This document shows, piece by piece, positions 16,623 to 25,227 of a DNA stretch of 52,846 nucleotides (positions within the stretch are counted from its first letter, which is position 1; the number at the start of each line of letters is the position of its first letter). Location of the stretch: contig JANYBS010000198.1 in the NCBI GenBank assembly GCA_025360715.1, positions 1 through 52,846 of the forward strand, read 5' to 3'. The notes beneath the pieces are model-generated. The model worked only from the letters and a program-made list of their open reading frames with translations. It was not told the DNA's origin and did not search any database. The DNA is from Candidatus Eiseniibacteriota bacterium. Its GTDB lineage: Bacteria; Eisenbacteria; RBG-16-71-46. Both the position numbers and the translations under genes were made by a program.

Positions 16623-17720
16623 TCAGTAGGCGTTCTTCAGCCTGTGCGGCCTCGCCTTGTGCGTTCCCGGCGCATGCTCGCGCCGGTCGTAGTAGCCCTG
16701 CCATTCCTCGGGCAGCGCCGTCCGCTTGGGGAACAGCCGCCACTCGAGCAGCCCCTCGACGGTCATCTGGTGCTCGGTGAGCCCGGCCCGCATCGCCGGT
16801 GTGCCGCCGCCGTGGTTCTCCGAGAACGGCTTGCAGCAGTTGCGCCACACGAGCAGCCAGGCGACGCGTTCGATCAGCCCCTGGGCGTGCTTGGAGAACG
16901 CGATCGTCTCGCGCTTGTGGTTCGCACTGTTGTGGCGGATGAGCCCATCCACCAGGTTCACCGGGAAGAGCGGGTTGCCGCTCGTGCGCGCCTGCACGGA
17001 GGGCGTCATCTCATGCGTGATGTCGAGATGCTTCAACGTCCGGAACGCTCTCGGATAGGCCTGATGATCATCGCTGCGGATGACGATGGCCTGTGGGCTG
17101 CTGCAGGTGATTCGCAGCAGCGCGGCGGTGCCGCGCTCGATGGCCTTCGGATCCGGGCGGCCATGCTTCGCCTCGATGCGGGCGCGCCGACGCCTCTGGT
17201 GCTTGGTCATGCGCCCCTTGCGGCGCAGGGGCGAGAACGTGAACGCATAGGTGTGGTGGCTCTCGCCCCCGACGGCGATGTTCACGTAGCAGGGGTGGTA
17301 CTGGCTGTAGGAGAAGCTCTCGAAGCCGTCCACCACCAAGGGCCCCTCGATCGGCCCCTGGGGCAGCATCGAGGCCATCCAGAGCAGGCCCTGCCTGCCG
17401 ATGCGGGCGGCCTGGCGCATGAGGGTGCTGGCGGCGCAGCGCATCTCGCGCGCCATCTGGCGGAAGCCCGAGCAGGCGAGCATGCGGTGGCCCAGGGGGA
17501 TCAGCAGCTCGGGGCGCTTGGCGTAGTAGGTGTTCGTGAACGCCGTGGCGCTGAACGTGCGCCGGCAGTGTAAACAGCGGTAACGCTGTATACGCGTCGT
17601 GGAGCCCTGCGTGGCGTAGGTGCCATAGCGCACCCAGCGGAAGCCGGTCTTGGAAGTGTGCTGCTTGCACCGCTTTCGCGGGCAGAAGGGCGGGCAGAAG
17701 GCTGCGGTGGTCTCGGACAT
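16623..17720 (-). CDS. DDE transposase with InsA-like zinc ribbon
   Basis: This 365-residue transposase begins with a zinc-ribbon-like region (C9, C13 and C18 in a Cys cluster; RYRCLHC at 46-52) followed by an HTH (HRMLACSGFRQMAREMRCAA), the layout of IS1 InsA. The catalytic part has VVDGFESF (D131), VIRSDDHQAYP (D217/D218) and a likely Glu in HKRETIAFSK (E271). These acid assignments are by eye. A basic stretch KHQRRRRARIEAKHGRPD precedes the second acid. The frame is intact. The start codon sits in the loop of a long hairpin. The exact family (IS1, IS1595 or unclassified) needs a database comparison. Confidence 0.88.
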   Translation of the reverse strand: MSETTAAFCPPFCPRKRCKQHTSKTGFRWVRYGTYATQGSTTRIQRYRCLHCRRTFSATAFTNTYYAKRPELLIPLGHRMLACSGFRQMAREMRCAASTLMRQAARIGRQGLLWMASMLPQGPIEGPLVVDGFESFSYSQYHPCYVNIAVGGESHHTYAFTFSPLRRKGRMTKHQRRRRARIEAKHGRPDPKAIERGTAALLRITCSSPQAIVIRSDDHQAYPRAFRTLKHLDITHEMTPSVQARTSGNPLFPVNLVDGLIRHNSANHKRETIAFSKHAQGLIERVAWLLVWRNCCKPFSENHGGGTPAMRAGLTEHQMTVEGLLEWRLFPKRTALPEEWQGYYDRREHAPGTHKARPHRLKNAY

Positions 17721-17738
17721 GACCGAGTGCCACCGCAG
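17702..17738 (-). promoter_or_regulatory. Hairpin enclosing the transposase start codon
   Basis: On the transposase mRNA, CTGCGGTGG (17738-17730) pairs with CCACCGCAG (17710-17702), and CTCGG (17727-17723) pairs with CCGAG (17716-17712). This leaves a UCAUGU loop holding the AUG, with any ribosome-binding bases in the stem. It would limit transposase translation. Confidence 0.6.
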
Positions 17739-17746
17739 TACTCATG

Positions 17747-17774
17747 CCATCCACATTCTTCGCTACACAACCTA
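17747..17774 (-). repeat. Right terminal inverted repeat of the insertion sequence
   Basis: Reverse complement reads TAGGTTGTGTAGCG..., matching the left repeat with one mismatch. Bases 17772-17774 also serve as the TAG stop codon of the neighbouring cytochrome c gene. Confidence 0.92.
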
Positions 17775-18659
17775 CTTCTTGCCGAGCGACTGCAGGTACG
17801 TGTAGATCGCGCCGACTTCGGTGTCGGTGAGCCGCGAGTAGACCGGGAACGGCATGCCGACCGGATCCAGGGCGTGGCCATCGCGCGCACTCACGCCGGC
17901 ACGCAGCGCGAGCGTGAACGCGCCCAGGTCGTGCGCGGACGCCAGTGCGACGAGATCGGGGCCGACCGGGGGGAACTGGCCCTTGTGGCCGCCATGCAGG
18001 TCGGCGCCGTGGCAGTCCTTGCACCCCAGATACGGCGTGAGATATCCACCGTAGGCGACGGTCATGCCTTCGGCCATATCGGGCGCGGGCAGCGTCACTG
18101 GAAGCTGGTGGCTCGTCTCGATCACGTGCAGCCCGAGCATGAGATACGCCAGCGGTGTGAGTTGGCGCGCAGGGACCGTGTGCGCGGCCGGGCGCTGGCG
18201 CCGCAGGTACGAGATGATGGCGGAAAGATCGCGGTCGGACAGGCCGCGCATCTGCGCCGACGGCATGACCACGAGCGGATGGCCTTCGCGGTTCACGCCT
18301 TCCCGGATCACGCGCGCCAATTCGGCGTCGGTGTAGTCCTTGAGCCGGCCACCTGGCGTGATGTTGGGCGCGTACAGGTGGCCAAGCGGCGGCGTGCCGG
18401 GTTGATCGAAGAAGTCCCGGCTGCCACCCGCGAGCGGCGGCTGAGCGTGGTCGGCGTGGCAGCCGACACAATTCGTGAGTACCAGGTGCTCGCCGCGCCC
18501 TTCGAGCGCGCTCTCGGGCGGCACACGCAGTGGCGGGAGCGGGTTCGTCTCGCTTGCATGCATCGTGTTCCAACCCGAGATCACGAGCGAGGCGACGAGC
18601 ACCAGCACAAGGACGACCAGACCTCCCAGTGCCAGCGCGATGAGTCGAAGCAGCTTCAT
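17772..18659 (-). CDS. Membrane-anchored diheme cytochrome c
   Basis: This 295-residue protein has an uncleaved-looking N-terminal helix (residues 5-28) and two cytochrome c domains with heme sites CVGCH (64-68) and CKDCH (213-217). Likely Met axial ligands are in VVMPSAQM and VGMPFP. It resembles the cytochrome subunits of alcohol or aldehyde dehydrogenases and would act in the periplasm as an electron carrier. The start has GGAG 7 bases upstream. The stop TAG falls inside the right terminal repeat of the insertion sequence, so the element interrupted the very 3' end. The product ends ...YTYLQSLGKK, a normal ending for the fold, so it is probably still functional. Confidence 0.88.
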   Translation of the reverse strand: MKLLRLIALALGGLVVLVLVLVASLVISGWNTMHASETNPLPPLRVPPESALEGRGEHLVLTNCVGCHADHAQPPLAGGSRDFFDQPGTPPLGHLYAPNITPGGRLKDYTDAELARVIREGVNREGHPLVVMPSAQMRGLSDRDLSAIISYLRRQRPAAHTVPARQLTPLAYLMLGLHVIETSHQLPVTLPAPDMAEGMTVAYGGYLTPYLGCKDCHGADLHGGHKGQFPPVGPDLVALASAHDLGAFTLALRAGVSARDGHALDPVGMPFPVYSRLTDTEVGAIYTYLQSLGKK

Positions 18660-18701
18660 GTCACATCTCCGGCCTGAGGGAGAATCGCGTGGGAACGAAG
18701 C

Positions 18702-18730
18702 GGGGCGTCACCGTGCAATGGTGACGCCCC
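18702..18730 (-). terminator. Strong hairpin after the HTH/AT-hook gene
   Basis: An 11-base perfect stem GGGGCGTCACC/GGTGACGCCCC with a 7-base loop lies 17 bases past the stop of the 18748-19122 gene. The following minus-strand bases are only weakly T-rich, so it could also act as an mRNA 3' stabiliser. Confidence 0.6.
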
Positions 18731-18747
18731 GTCAGATGCATGGATAT

Positions 18748-19122
18748 CTAGGCGTTCTTGGGCGGACGGCCGCGGCGCTTGGGCATCGTGCCTGGGCCGA
18801 GCAGTGAGTCCAGGTAGCGCGTGACTTCGTCGCGCACGATTCCCGGCAGGACTTCGCGGACCTTGGCCTGGACACCCGCACGCACTTGCGCGGTGATGTC
18901 ATTGCCGCCGCCGATCGCCGCTGCCGGGCGGCCCTTGCCCGAACCCGGCTTGCGGCCGCGCGGACCTTTGAGGCCCATCTTCTTGCGCCACGAGTAATAG
19001 GTGACGGGGGTCACGCCGAAGCGCTTCTGGACATCGAGCGCCGTCAGGTTCTCCGCCGTTGCGGTCTGGATGATCTTGCCGCGCTGCTCATCGGAATACG
19101 TCTTGCGTGCTCGCTTTGCCAT
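18748..19122 (-). CDS. Small HTH protein with AT-hook tail, transposase OrfA-like
   Basis: This 124-residue basic protein has an N-terminal HTH_Tnp-like domain (residues 8-50, including EQRGKIIQTATAENLTALDV and FGVTPVTYYSWRKKMG). A Gly/Arg/Lys linker with RGRKPGSGKGRP (55-66), a helical segment (75-108) and a C-terminal AT-hook KRRGRPPK (115-122) follow. ATG 19122-19120 has AAGGAG 6 bases upstream; the open frame continues to 19179 but lacks a ribosome site there. No partner transposase gene or inverted repeats flank it, so it is more likely a domesticated DNA-binding or nucleoid-associated protein than part of a live element. Function is inference. Confidence 0.75.
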   Translation of the reverse strand: MAKRARKTYSDEQRGKIIQTATAENLTALDVQKRFGVTPVTYYSWRKKMGLKGPRGRKPGSGKGRPAAAIGGGNDITAQVRAGVQAKVREVLPGIVRDEVTRYLDSLLGPGTMPKRRGRPPKNA

Positions 19123-19223
19123 GGTTGTCTCCTTGGGGATCGGGGGAACTCCAGAAGGGGGGTAACGCAAATAGGCCACATTCGCGCATCGGCGTCAATG
19201 CAGAATGGTGAAACTTTGGCTCG

Positions 19224-20204
19224 TCAGGCGACGAATGTGAAATCGACGGACTCGCGAAGGTCAGCGAGTTGTGCAGCCGCGCGCCAACGAGTGCGGGCGG
19301 GCAGGGCCACGAACGCGAGTACGAATGGAGCCATCTGGCCTTTCAGCACTTGCGCGTCGGCATCGCGGGCCTCGATGACGGCGCGCAATCGTGATTCCCC
19401 CAGTGCGGCACTCCAGCGTTTCAGGCTTTCACCCACTCCGATCAGCGTCGCGCGACGGTCCCCTGCCAGCAGAAAGCGGTCGAGCTCATCCACCTTGAGC
19501 GCGAGGAAGCGCTCAAGGGAATAGCGCGGGTCGGTGCGAGTGGAACTACCGGGGTGCTGACGCCAGCTGTAGAGCCGTCGGCCGAGCTTGGCGAAGCGCG
19601 AACCTTGAGCGAAAAGCCGCAGCCAGAGGTCCATGTCCTCGGGGCCGCCGCGTTCGCGCCAGCCGCCGGCGGACTCGACCGCTCGCCGGCGCAGCATGGC
19701 CGCTCCATTGAGCAGCGGCACGTCGATCAGGCGCTCGGCGTGCATCGCCTCATGCGTGAGCAGCGAATCGTGCCACGCGCTCCAACGCCGCATCCCCGCC
19801 CCGACCGATGCGCTGGGGAAAAGCCGCACCCGTGAGCTGACGACATCGACCTCACGGTGGGTGTGCAGATAGGCACGCTGTTCGGCCAGACGGTCGCGGT
19901 GGGACAGGTCGTCGGCGTCCTGACGCGCGAGCAATGGCGCCCGCGCTTGCTCGCAGGCGAAGCGCAGGGTCTCTGGCAATCCCGAGGCGGGGCGGTGGAA
20001 CACCCGGATCCGCGGATCGCGGCGCGCGGCCTGCTCGAGGATCTCCAGCGACGCGTCGCGGGATCCGTCATCGACCGCGACCACCTCGAAGTCGTGGTCC
20101 GTCTGGCGCGTCAGCGACGCAAGCGCCTGCGTCAGCCACGGCGCAGCATCGCGAACGGGCAGCAGAACCGACAAGGCGGGCGCGGATGGGTGCGCGGTGG
20201 ACAT
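19224..20204 (-). CDS. Family 2 glycosyltransferase
   Basis: This 326-residue GT-A fold enzyme has the usual opening (LSVLLPVRDAAPWLTQAL), VVAVDDGSRDAS for nucleotide-sugar binding, and ARQDADDLSHRDRL, where DADD is the metal-binding DxD-type motif. The ...GGPEDMDLWLRLF acceptor-side motif is also present. It probably adds a sugar during cell-surface polysaccharide or glycolipid synthesis; donor and acceptor cannot be told. It is divergent from ndh with 48 bases between start codons. There is no membrane segment. Confidence 0.92.
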   Translation of the reverse strand: MSTAHPSAPALSVLLPVRDAAPWLTQALASLTRQTDHDFEVVAVDDGSRDASLEILEQAARRDPRIRVFHRPASGLPETLRFACEQARAPLLARQDADDLSHRDRLAEQRAYLHTHREVDVVSSRVRLFPSASVGAGMRRWSAWHDSLLTHEAMHAERLIDVPLLNGAAMLRRRAVESAGGWRERGGPEDMDLWLRLFAQGSRFAKLGRRLYSWRQHPGSSTRTDPRYSLERFLALKVDELDRFLLAGDRRATLIGVGESLKRWSAALGESRLRAVIEARDADAQVLKGQMAPFVLAFVALPARTRWRAAAQLADLRESVDFTFVA

Positions 20205-20252
20205 GCCGAGGCAAGCTAGCAGCCGTCCCTGCGCTCTGGTAGTACTTCTTGT

Positions 20253-21593
20253 ATGGCGGGAAAGCGGCTACTCATACTCGGCGGTGGTTTCGGTGGTCTT
20301 GACGTGGCGCGCGCGATCGGTCGCTCGCGTGAGGCGCGCGGCTACTGGGACACACTATTGGTCGACAAAGAGAACTTCTTCCAATTCAATCCGTTGCTAC
20401 CCGCTGTCGCGGTGGGCGCTGTCGAGACGCGCCATATCGTGTATCCGCTGCGCGAGATGTCGCGCCATCGTCACATCCGATTCCACAAGAATAAGGCTGA
20501 GCGGATCGACCTGGCCCGCCGCTGTGTGCAATTCCACAACGGCATCGAAGAAGACTTTGACACGCTGGTGATCGCTGTCGGGAGCACCACGAATCACTTC
20601 GGCGTGCCGGGCGCCGCGGAATACACGCGGCCATTCAAGACCATCCAAGATGCGATGACGCTGCGCGCCCGCGTCGTCGAACTCTTCGAGATGGCGGAGC
20701 AGGCGGGGAGCGATGCGCAACGCCGCCGGCTGCTCTCGTTCGTGATCATCGGTGGCGGTGTGACGGGGGTGGAGGTCGCGGCGGAACTCATCGAGATGGC
20801 GCGCGAGACGTTGCTGCCCAAGTACCCGGGGCTGCAGCCATCGCACTTGAGCGTGACGGTCATCGAGGGCAACCAGCGCCTGGTTCCATCAGCGCGCCCC
20901 GAGCACTCCGAATATGTGCGCCGGTTCCTGGAGCATCGCGGCATCAGGCTCGAGCTCGCCGTGCGGGTCACGCGCGTCGAGGAGAAACGCGTGCACCTGG
21001 GCGACGGCCGCACGTTCGAGGGCTTCACGCTGCTGTGGACCGCCGGCGTCACGCCGCCGCCGCTCGTGCGCGATCTGCCGTTGTCGTTCCACAAAGACGG
21101 TCGCGTGCTGGTGGATCCGTACTTGCGCGCATTGGACCCCGACGCGAGGGCGCTCGAGGACGTGTACGTCATCGGCGATTGCGCCGCCTCGCCTCGCGGG
21201 GATGGACGCTTCCAGCCCCAACTCTCGCAGACGGCCATCGCGATGGGCGGTCATGTGGGGGACGCGCTGGTGCGCCGCGCCAAGGGGCAGCCCGAGCGTC
21301 CCTTCGACTTCCACGACAAGGGCTACATCATCTCGCTGGGCAAACACAGCTCGGTGCTCGAACTCTTCGGCGTGCCGCTCTCGGGCAAGGTCGCGTGGCT
21401 GCTTTGGGCTGCGGCCTATCTGGTGAAGATGGTGGGCGTGCGCAAGCAGATCGAGGTGGGACTGGACCACTTGACGCACGTGTTCTTCGAACACGACACT
21501 TCCCAGATATTGGCAAGGCGTGCGGTGCTGACGGCGGACGAGCTGGATCTGCCACTGGTCGAGCCGGGCGAGAAGCACATGCACGATTCCTGA
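20253..21593 (+). CDS. ndh: Type II NADH:quinone dehydrogenase (NDH-2)
   Basis: This 446-residue non-proton-pumping flavoprotein oxidises NADH and reduces membrane quinone. Two Rossmann motifs are present: LILGGGFGGLD at residues 7-17 for FAD and FVIIGGGVTGVEVA near 163-176 for NADH. A C-terminal FAD motif (VYVIGDCAA) and the quinone-site AQT-like segment LSQTAIAMGGHV follow. The C-terminal region with aliphatic helix KVAWLLWAAAYLVKM likely docks on the membrane. It feeds the alternative complex III encoded later in the window. It runs in the same direction as sthA after a 218-base gap. Confidence 0.95.
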   Translation: MAGKRLLILGGGFGGLDVARAIGRSREARGYWDTLLVDKENFFQFNPLLPAVAVGAVETRHIVYPLREMSRHRHIRFHKNKAERIDLARRCVQFHNGIEEDFDTLVIAVGSTTNHFGVPGAAEYTRPFKTIQDAMTLRARVVELFEMAEQAGSDAQRRRLLSFVIIGGGVTGVEVAAELIEMARETLLPKYPGLQPSHLSVTVIEGNQRLVPSARPEHSEYVRRFLEHRGIRLELAVRVTRVEEKRVHLGDGRTFEGFTLLWTAGVTPPPLVRDLPLSFHKDGRVLVDPYLRALDPDARALEDVYVIGDCAASPRGDGRFQPQLSQTAIAMGGHVGDALVRRAKGQPERPFDFHDKGYIISLGKHSSVLELFGVPLSGKVAWLLWAAAYLVKMVGVRKQIEVGLDHLTHVFFEHDTSQILARRAVLTADELDLPLVEPGEKHMHDS

Positions 21594-21811
21594 TTTCAGG
21601 CGGCAAGGCGTGGTCGCACAAGTGCTTGCATTCGCACGGCCTAAAAAGAATGCGCCGGTAGGATCTCTCCGCTGCTCATGCAAGTCGCGTTTCATGCCGA
21701 AGGAAGCAAGCATGGAGGCATGGCGCAGGGCTCTGGCCGCCCCGCCCCCACTCGAACATCATGGATCGACACTCGAGCAGGCCCACTGGGCTGGGAGCAA
21801 CTGGGACCAAC

Positions 21812-23239
21812 ATGGAATCCTTTGATCTGGTCGTGATCGGCAGCGGACCTGGCGGGCAGAAGTGCGCCGTACAGGCCGCGAAGCTCGGCAAGAAAGTGGC
21901 GATCATCGAGCGTCGGCACGAGGTCGGTGGCGTGTGCATCAATACCGGCACGATCCCGAGCAAGACCATCCGCGAAGCAGCCCTCGACCTTTCGGGCAAC
22001 CGTCAGCGGCGTCTCTATGGCGATGACTTCGCGCCGCGCCGTCGCCCGACTGCCGCGGACCTTTGGGCGCGCGCGCAGCAGGTGATGAACATCGAGCGCG
22101 ATGTGATCCGTGCGCAGCTGCAGCGCAATGGGATCCACATGTTCGAGGGCGACGGCCGGTTCGCCGCGCCGCATACGATCCAGGTCACGGACGGCGAAGA
22201 CGTGAACACGATCCAGGCGGCCTTCGTGGCGATCGCGGTCGGGACGGTTCCGGGCCTGCCCGCCGGCATCGTGGTCGATCACACGGTCGTACTCACCAGC
22301 GACGACTTGCTGAGCATGAGCAAGCTCCCGCGTCAGATGATGGTCGTCGGTGCGGGCGTCATCGGCTTGGAGTACGGCACGATCCTCGCCGAGCTGGGTG
22401 TGGACGTGACACTCGTCGACAAGCGCACGCAGTTGCTCGAGATGGTCGACCGCGAGCTGGTCGACGCGTTCTCGTACTTCGCGCGCGAGAGCGGCCTCAC
22501 ACTGCGCTTGGGCGAGGAGGTCGACCGCATCGAGACGGGCTCTGGTGGCCAGGCAGTCGTCACCATGAAGAGCGGCAAGCGCACGGTGGCCGAGACGGTA
22601 CTCGTCTCCGCAGGCCGAGTGGGCGCGACCGAGCACCTGGGTCTGGACAAGGCGGGGCTCAAGTCAGATGACCGCGGCCGCATCGCCGTGAACGAGCACT
22701 TCCAGACTGCCATGCCGCACGTTTATGCCGTCGGCGACGTGATCGGTTTCCCGGCGCTTGCCGCGACGAGCGCCGAGCAGGGCCGCCACGCAGCCTGTCA
22801 CATGTTCGGCGTCGAGACGCGCATGGTGCCGACGCTCTTCCCGTTCGGCATCTACGCGATCCCCGAGATCAGCTGGGTCGGCATGAACGAGTCCGAACTC
22901 ACGGCCAAGGGTGTGCCGTTCGAGACGGGTGTTGCGCGCTACAAAGAGATCGCGCGCGGACAGATCATCGGCGACGACCACGGCATGCTCAAACTGATCT
23001 TCCATATCGACACGAAGAAGATCCTCGGCGTATGGTGCATGGGTACGCAAGCGACCGAACTCGTGCACATCGGCCAGATGGTCATGGCCTTCGAGGGCAC
23101 GCTCGATACGCTGGTCAACAACGTGTTCAACTACCCGACGCTTGCCGAGTGCTACAAGGTGGCCGCGCTCGATGGCTTCAACAAGCTTCGCGACCTTGGC
23201 GCCGCAGCGGCAGTGTCCCCGAGGCAGACGACGACATGA
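21812..23239 (+). CDS. sthA: Soluble pyridine nucleotide transhydrogenase
   Basis: This 475-residue flavoprotein of the dihydrolipoamide-dehydrogenase family exchanges reducing equivalents between NADPH and NAD+. It has FAD motif GSGPGG (10-15) and VCINTGTIPSK (41-51), where the redox-active disulfide of lipoamide dehydrogenase is reduced to a single Cys, the hallmark of SthA. A second Rossmann motif (VVGAGVIGLEYG) and a C-terminal dimer domain follow. The open frame starts at 21761, but ATG 21812 starts the family-typical MESFDLVVIG after a GGGA. The stop overlaps the start of the OsmC gene (ATGA), so the two are co-translated. Confidence 0.93.
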   Translation: MESFDLVVIGSGPGGQKCAVQAAKLGKKVAIIERRHEVGGVCINTGTIPSKTIREAALDLSGNRQRRLYGDDFAPRRRPTAADLWARAQQVMNIERDVIRAQLQRNGIHMFEGDGRFAAPHTIQVTDGEDVNTIQAAFVAIAVGTVPGLPAGIVVDHTVVLTSDDLLSMSKLPRQMMVVGAGVIGLEYGTILAELGVDVTLVDKRTQLLEMVDRELVDAFSYFARESGLTLRLGEEVDRIETGSGGQAVVTMKSGKRTVAETVLVSAGRVGATEHLGLDKAGLKSDDRGRIAVNEHFQTAMPHVYAVGDVIGFPALAATSAEQGRHAACHMFGVETRMVPTLFPFGIYAIPEISWVGMNESELTAKGVPFETGVARYKEIARGQIIGDDHGMLKLIFHIDTKKILGVWCMGTQATELVHIGQMVMAFEGTLDTLVNNVFNYPTLAECYKVAALDGFNKLRDLGAAAAVSPRQTTT

Positions 23240-23652
23240 GCATCCAGGGCGTCCTTGTACTTCAGTCGATCGATGCGGGCCTCGAGTTCGAGGCCCGCTT
23301 TCCTTTTTCGCACATGCGTTTCGACAGCCGGCCTGGCGAACGCGACGTGAGTCCGGTCGAGGGGTTGCTCGCGTCGCTCGCGGCGTGCGAAGCGATGGAC
23401 GTGATCGAGATCCTTCGCAAGAAGCGTCAGGCCGTCACGGGCTACGAAGTGCGCATGTCGGGCGAACGCCGCGCGGATCCGCCCAAGCGGTATACCGCGA
23501 TCACGCTGGTGCATCGCGTCACGGGGCGCGGCGTGTCGTTGATCGCGGTGCAAGAGGCGGTGCGGTTGAGTGACGAGAAGTACTGCACGGTGCGGCATTC
23601 GCTGGCGGCGGACTTGAGTGTCTCGCATGTGATCGAGATCCTCGAGGGCTGA
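23236..23652 (+). CDS. OsmC family peroxiredoxin-like protein
   Basis: This 138-residue OsmC/YhfA-fold protein has both conserved cysteines: C51 in LAACEAMD and C117 in KYCTVRHSL. Family members reduce organic hydroperoxides with dithiol donors. The ATG overlaps the sthA stop (ATGA), so its supply is tied to the transhydrogenase, and a role in redox defence or thiol modification is plausible. The length is normal for the family. Confidence 0.88.
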   Translation: MSIQGVLVLQSIDAGLEFEARFPFSHMRFDSRPGERDVSPVEGLLASLAACEAMDVIEILRKKRQAVTGYEVRMSGERRADPPKRYTAITLVHRVTGRGVSLIAVQEAVRLSDEKYCTVRHSLAADLSVSHVIEILEG

Positions 23653-23824
23653 GCCGTCGGCGCTTGCGACGGTGCTGCGTTGTTCTGCGTTTGCGCAGTG
23701 GTCTCGCCCGTCGCGTCGGGCGTGGGCCGGCGCCGTCGCTTCGCTCGGCTTTCTCTACTACACTCCGGGCATCGTCGTGTCCTGCGGGTTCCACGGATTG
23801 GGCGCTTCTGCGCGAGGAGTGGGT

Positions 23825-25225
23825 ATGTCGGAGTTCCGGATCGAGAAGGATAGCCTGGGGGAGATGAAGGTGCCGGCTGCTGCGATGTATGGGCCGCAGA
23901 CGCAGCGGGCAGTGGATAATTTTCCAGTGTCGGGGCAGCCGATGCCGGGGCCGTTCATCCATGCGCTTGGGCTCATCAAGGGCGCGGCCGCGCGCGTGAA
24001 TGCGGAACTCGGCACGGTCGACAAGGACATCGCGCGCGCGATCGAGGAAGCGGCCATGGAGGTCGCGAGTGGCAGGTGGGATGCGCAGTTCCCGATCGAC
24101 GTGTTCCAGACAGGCTCGGGCACGAGCTCGAACATGAACGCGAATGAAGTCATCGCCCATCGCGCCTCCGAGATCCTGGGCCGCAAGGTGCATCCGAATG
24201 ATCACGTGAACTTCGGCCAGAGCAGCAATGACGTGATTCCGACAGCGCTGCATGTGGCCGCCGTGCTCGAGATCGAGCGCGATCTGCAACCGGCGCTCGC
24301 GCACCTCTGGAAGGCACTCGACGGCAAGTCGAAGGAATTCCATGATGTGCTCAAGACCGGCCGTACGCACCTCATGGATGCCACGCCGATCCGTCTGGGC
24401 CAGGAATTCTCCGGTTACGCGTCGCAGATGCTGCACGGCATCGCGCGTGTGAAAGCGACATTGCCCGACCTTCGCGAATTGGCCATCGGCGGCACTGCGG
24501 TCGGCACTGGCCTCAACACCCATCCGGAATTCGGCCGCCGCGTCGCATCGGAACTCACGAAGCTGACGAGTAGCAACTTCGTTGAAGCGCCGAATCACTT
24601 CGAGGCGCAAGGCGCCCAGGATGGCGCGTGTTGGGCCAGCGGCGCGCTCAACAGCGTGGCCGCCAGCCTCATGAAGATCGCCAACGACGTGCGTCTGCTG
24701 GGGAGTGGTCCGCGATGTGGCTTGGCCGAGATCACGCTGCCGGCGATCCAGCCCGGCTCCAGCATCATGCCGGGAAAAGTGAACCCCGTGATCTGCGAGT
24801 CCGTCGTGCAGGTGGGCGCTCAGGTCATGGGCAACCACGTGGCCTGCACGCTGGGCGCGCAATGGGGGCAACTGGACCTGAACACGATGTTGCCGCTGAT
24901 TGCGCGCAATCTGCTCGAGAGCATCCGCCTGCTCGCGGCGGTCTCTCGTGTCTTCGCCGACAAGGCGCTGGCCGGGCTGGTCGCGAATGCCGACACTTGC
25001 CGCGACTACATCGAGATCTCGCCGAGTATGGCGACCGCCTTGAATCCGCTCATCGGTTACGACAAGGCGGCCGAGATCGCCAAACGCAGCTTCAAGGATC
25101 GCAAGCCCGTTCGTGCTCTTGCCGCGGAGATGACGACGCTCTCCAAAGCCGAGATCGACGCGGCGCTCGATCCGGCGCGCCAGACGCAGCCCGGCTTGGA
25201 GCTGGGCGGCGGCGCAGGCGGTTGA
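23825..25225 (+). CDS. fumC: Fumarate hydratase, class II
   Basis: This 466-residue enzyme interconverts fumarate and malate in the TCA cycle without an Fe-S cluster. The superfamily signature GSSIMPGKVNP, the TGSGTSSNMNANEV loop and TGRTHLMDATPI are clear. The frame is open from 23672, but ATG 23825 has GAGGAG 5 bases upstream and begins the family N-terminus (MSEFRIEKDSLGEMKVPAAA). A close neighbour on the same strand is a threonine/serine dehydratase, two bases after the stop. The 172 bases between osmC and fumC hold no recognised gene. Confidence 0.95.
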   Translation: MSEFRIEKDSLGEMKVPAAAMYGPQTQRAVDNFPVSGQPMPGPFIHALGLIKGAAARVNAELGTVDKDIARAIEEAAMEVASGRWDAQFPIDVFQTGSGTSSNMNANEVIAHRASEILGRKVHPNDHVNFGQSSNDVIPTALHVAAVLEIERDLQPALAHLWKALDGKSKEFHDVLKTGRTHLMDATPIRLGQEFSGYASQMLHGIARVKATLPDLRELAIGGTAVGTGLNTHPEFGRRVASELTKLTSSNFVEAPNHFEAQGAQDGACWASGALNSVAASLMKIANDVRLLGSGPRCGLAEITLPAIQPGSSIMPGKVNPVICESVVQVGAQVMGNHVACTLGAQWGQLDLNTMLPLIARNLLESIRLLAAVSRVFADKALAGLVANADTCRDYIEISPSMATALNPLIGYDKAAEIAKRSFKDRKPVRALAAEMTTLSKAEIDAALDPARQTQPGLELGGGAGG

Positions 25226-25227
25226 GC

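Larger units (their letters stand above)
16554..17774 (-). mobile_element. Complete insertion sequence, IS1/IS1595-like
   Basis: A 1.2 kb element is bounded by 28-base inverted repeats and carries one transposase gene on the minus strand. The ends read TAGGTTGTG...CACAACCTA. The outermost TA could be a 2-base target duplication instead of part of the repeat; no longer target duplication is seen in the flanks. The left end is 24 bases upstream of the pyrR -35 box, and the right end touches the last codons of a cytochrome c gene. The intact reading frame and near-perfect repeats suggest recent activity. Confidence 0.9.

Noticed and set aside
17068-18573. A 501-codon minus-strand frame spanning the cytochrome gene and the insertion sequence
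   Set aside because: It reads both real genes out of frame and across the element boundary; no motif or ribosome site.
21610-21811. Small plus-strand frame between ndh and sthA
   Set aside because: No Shine-Dalgarno or recognisable product, and it overlaps the sthA start; treated as intergenic.
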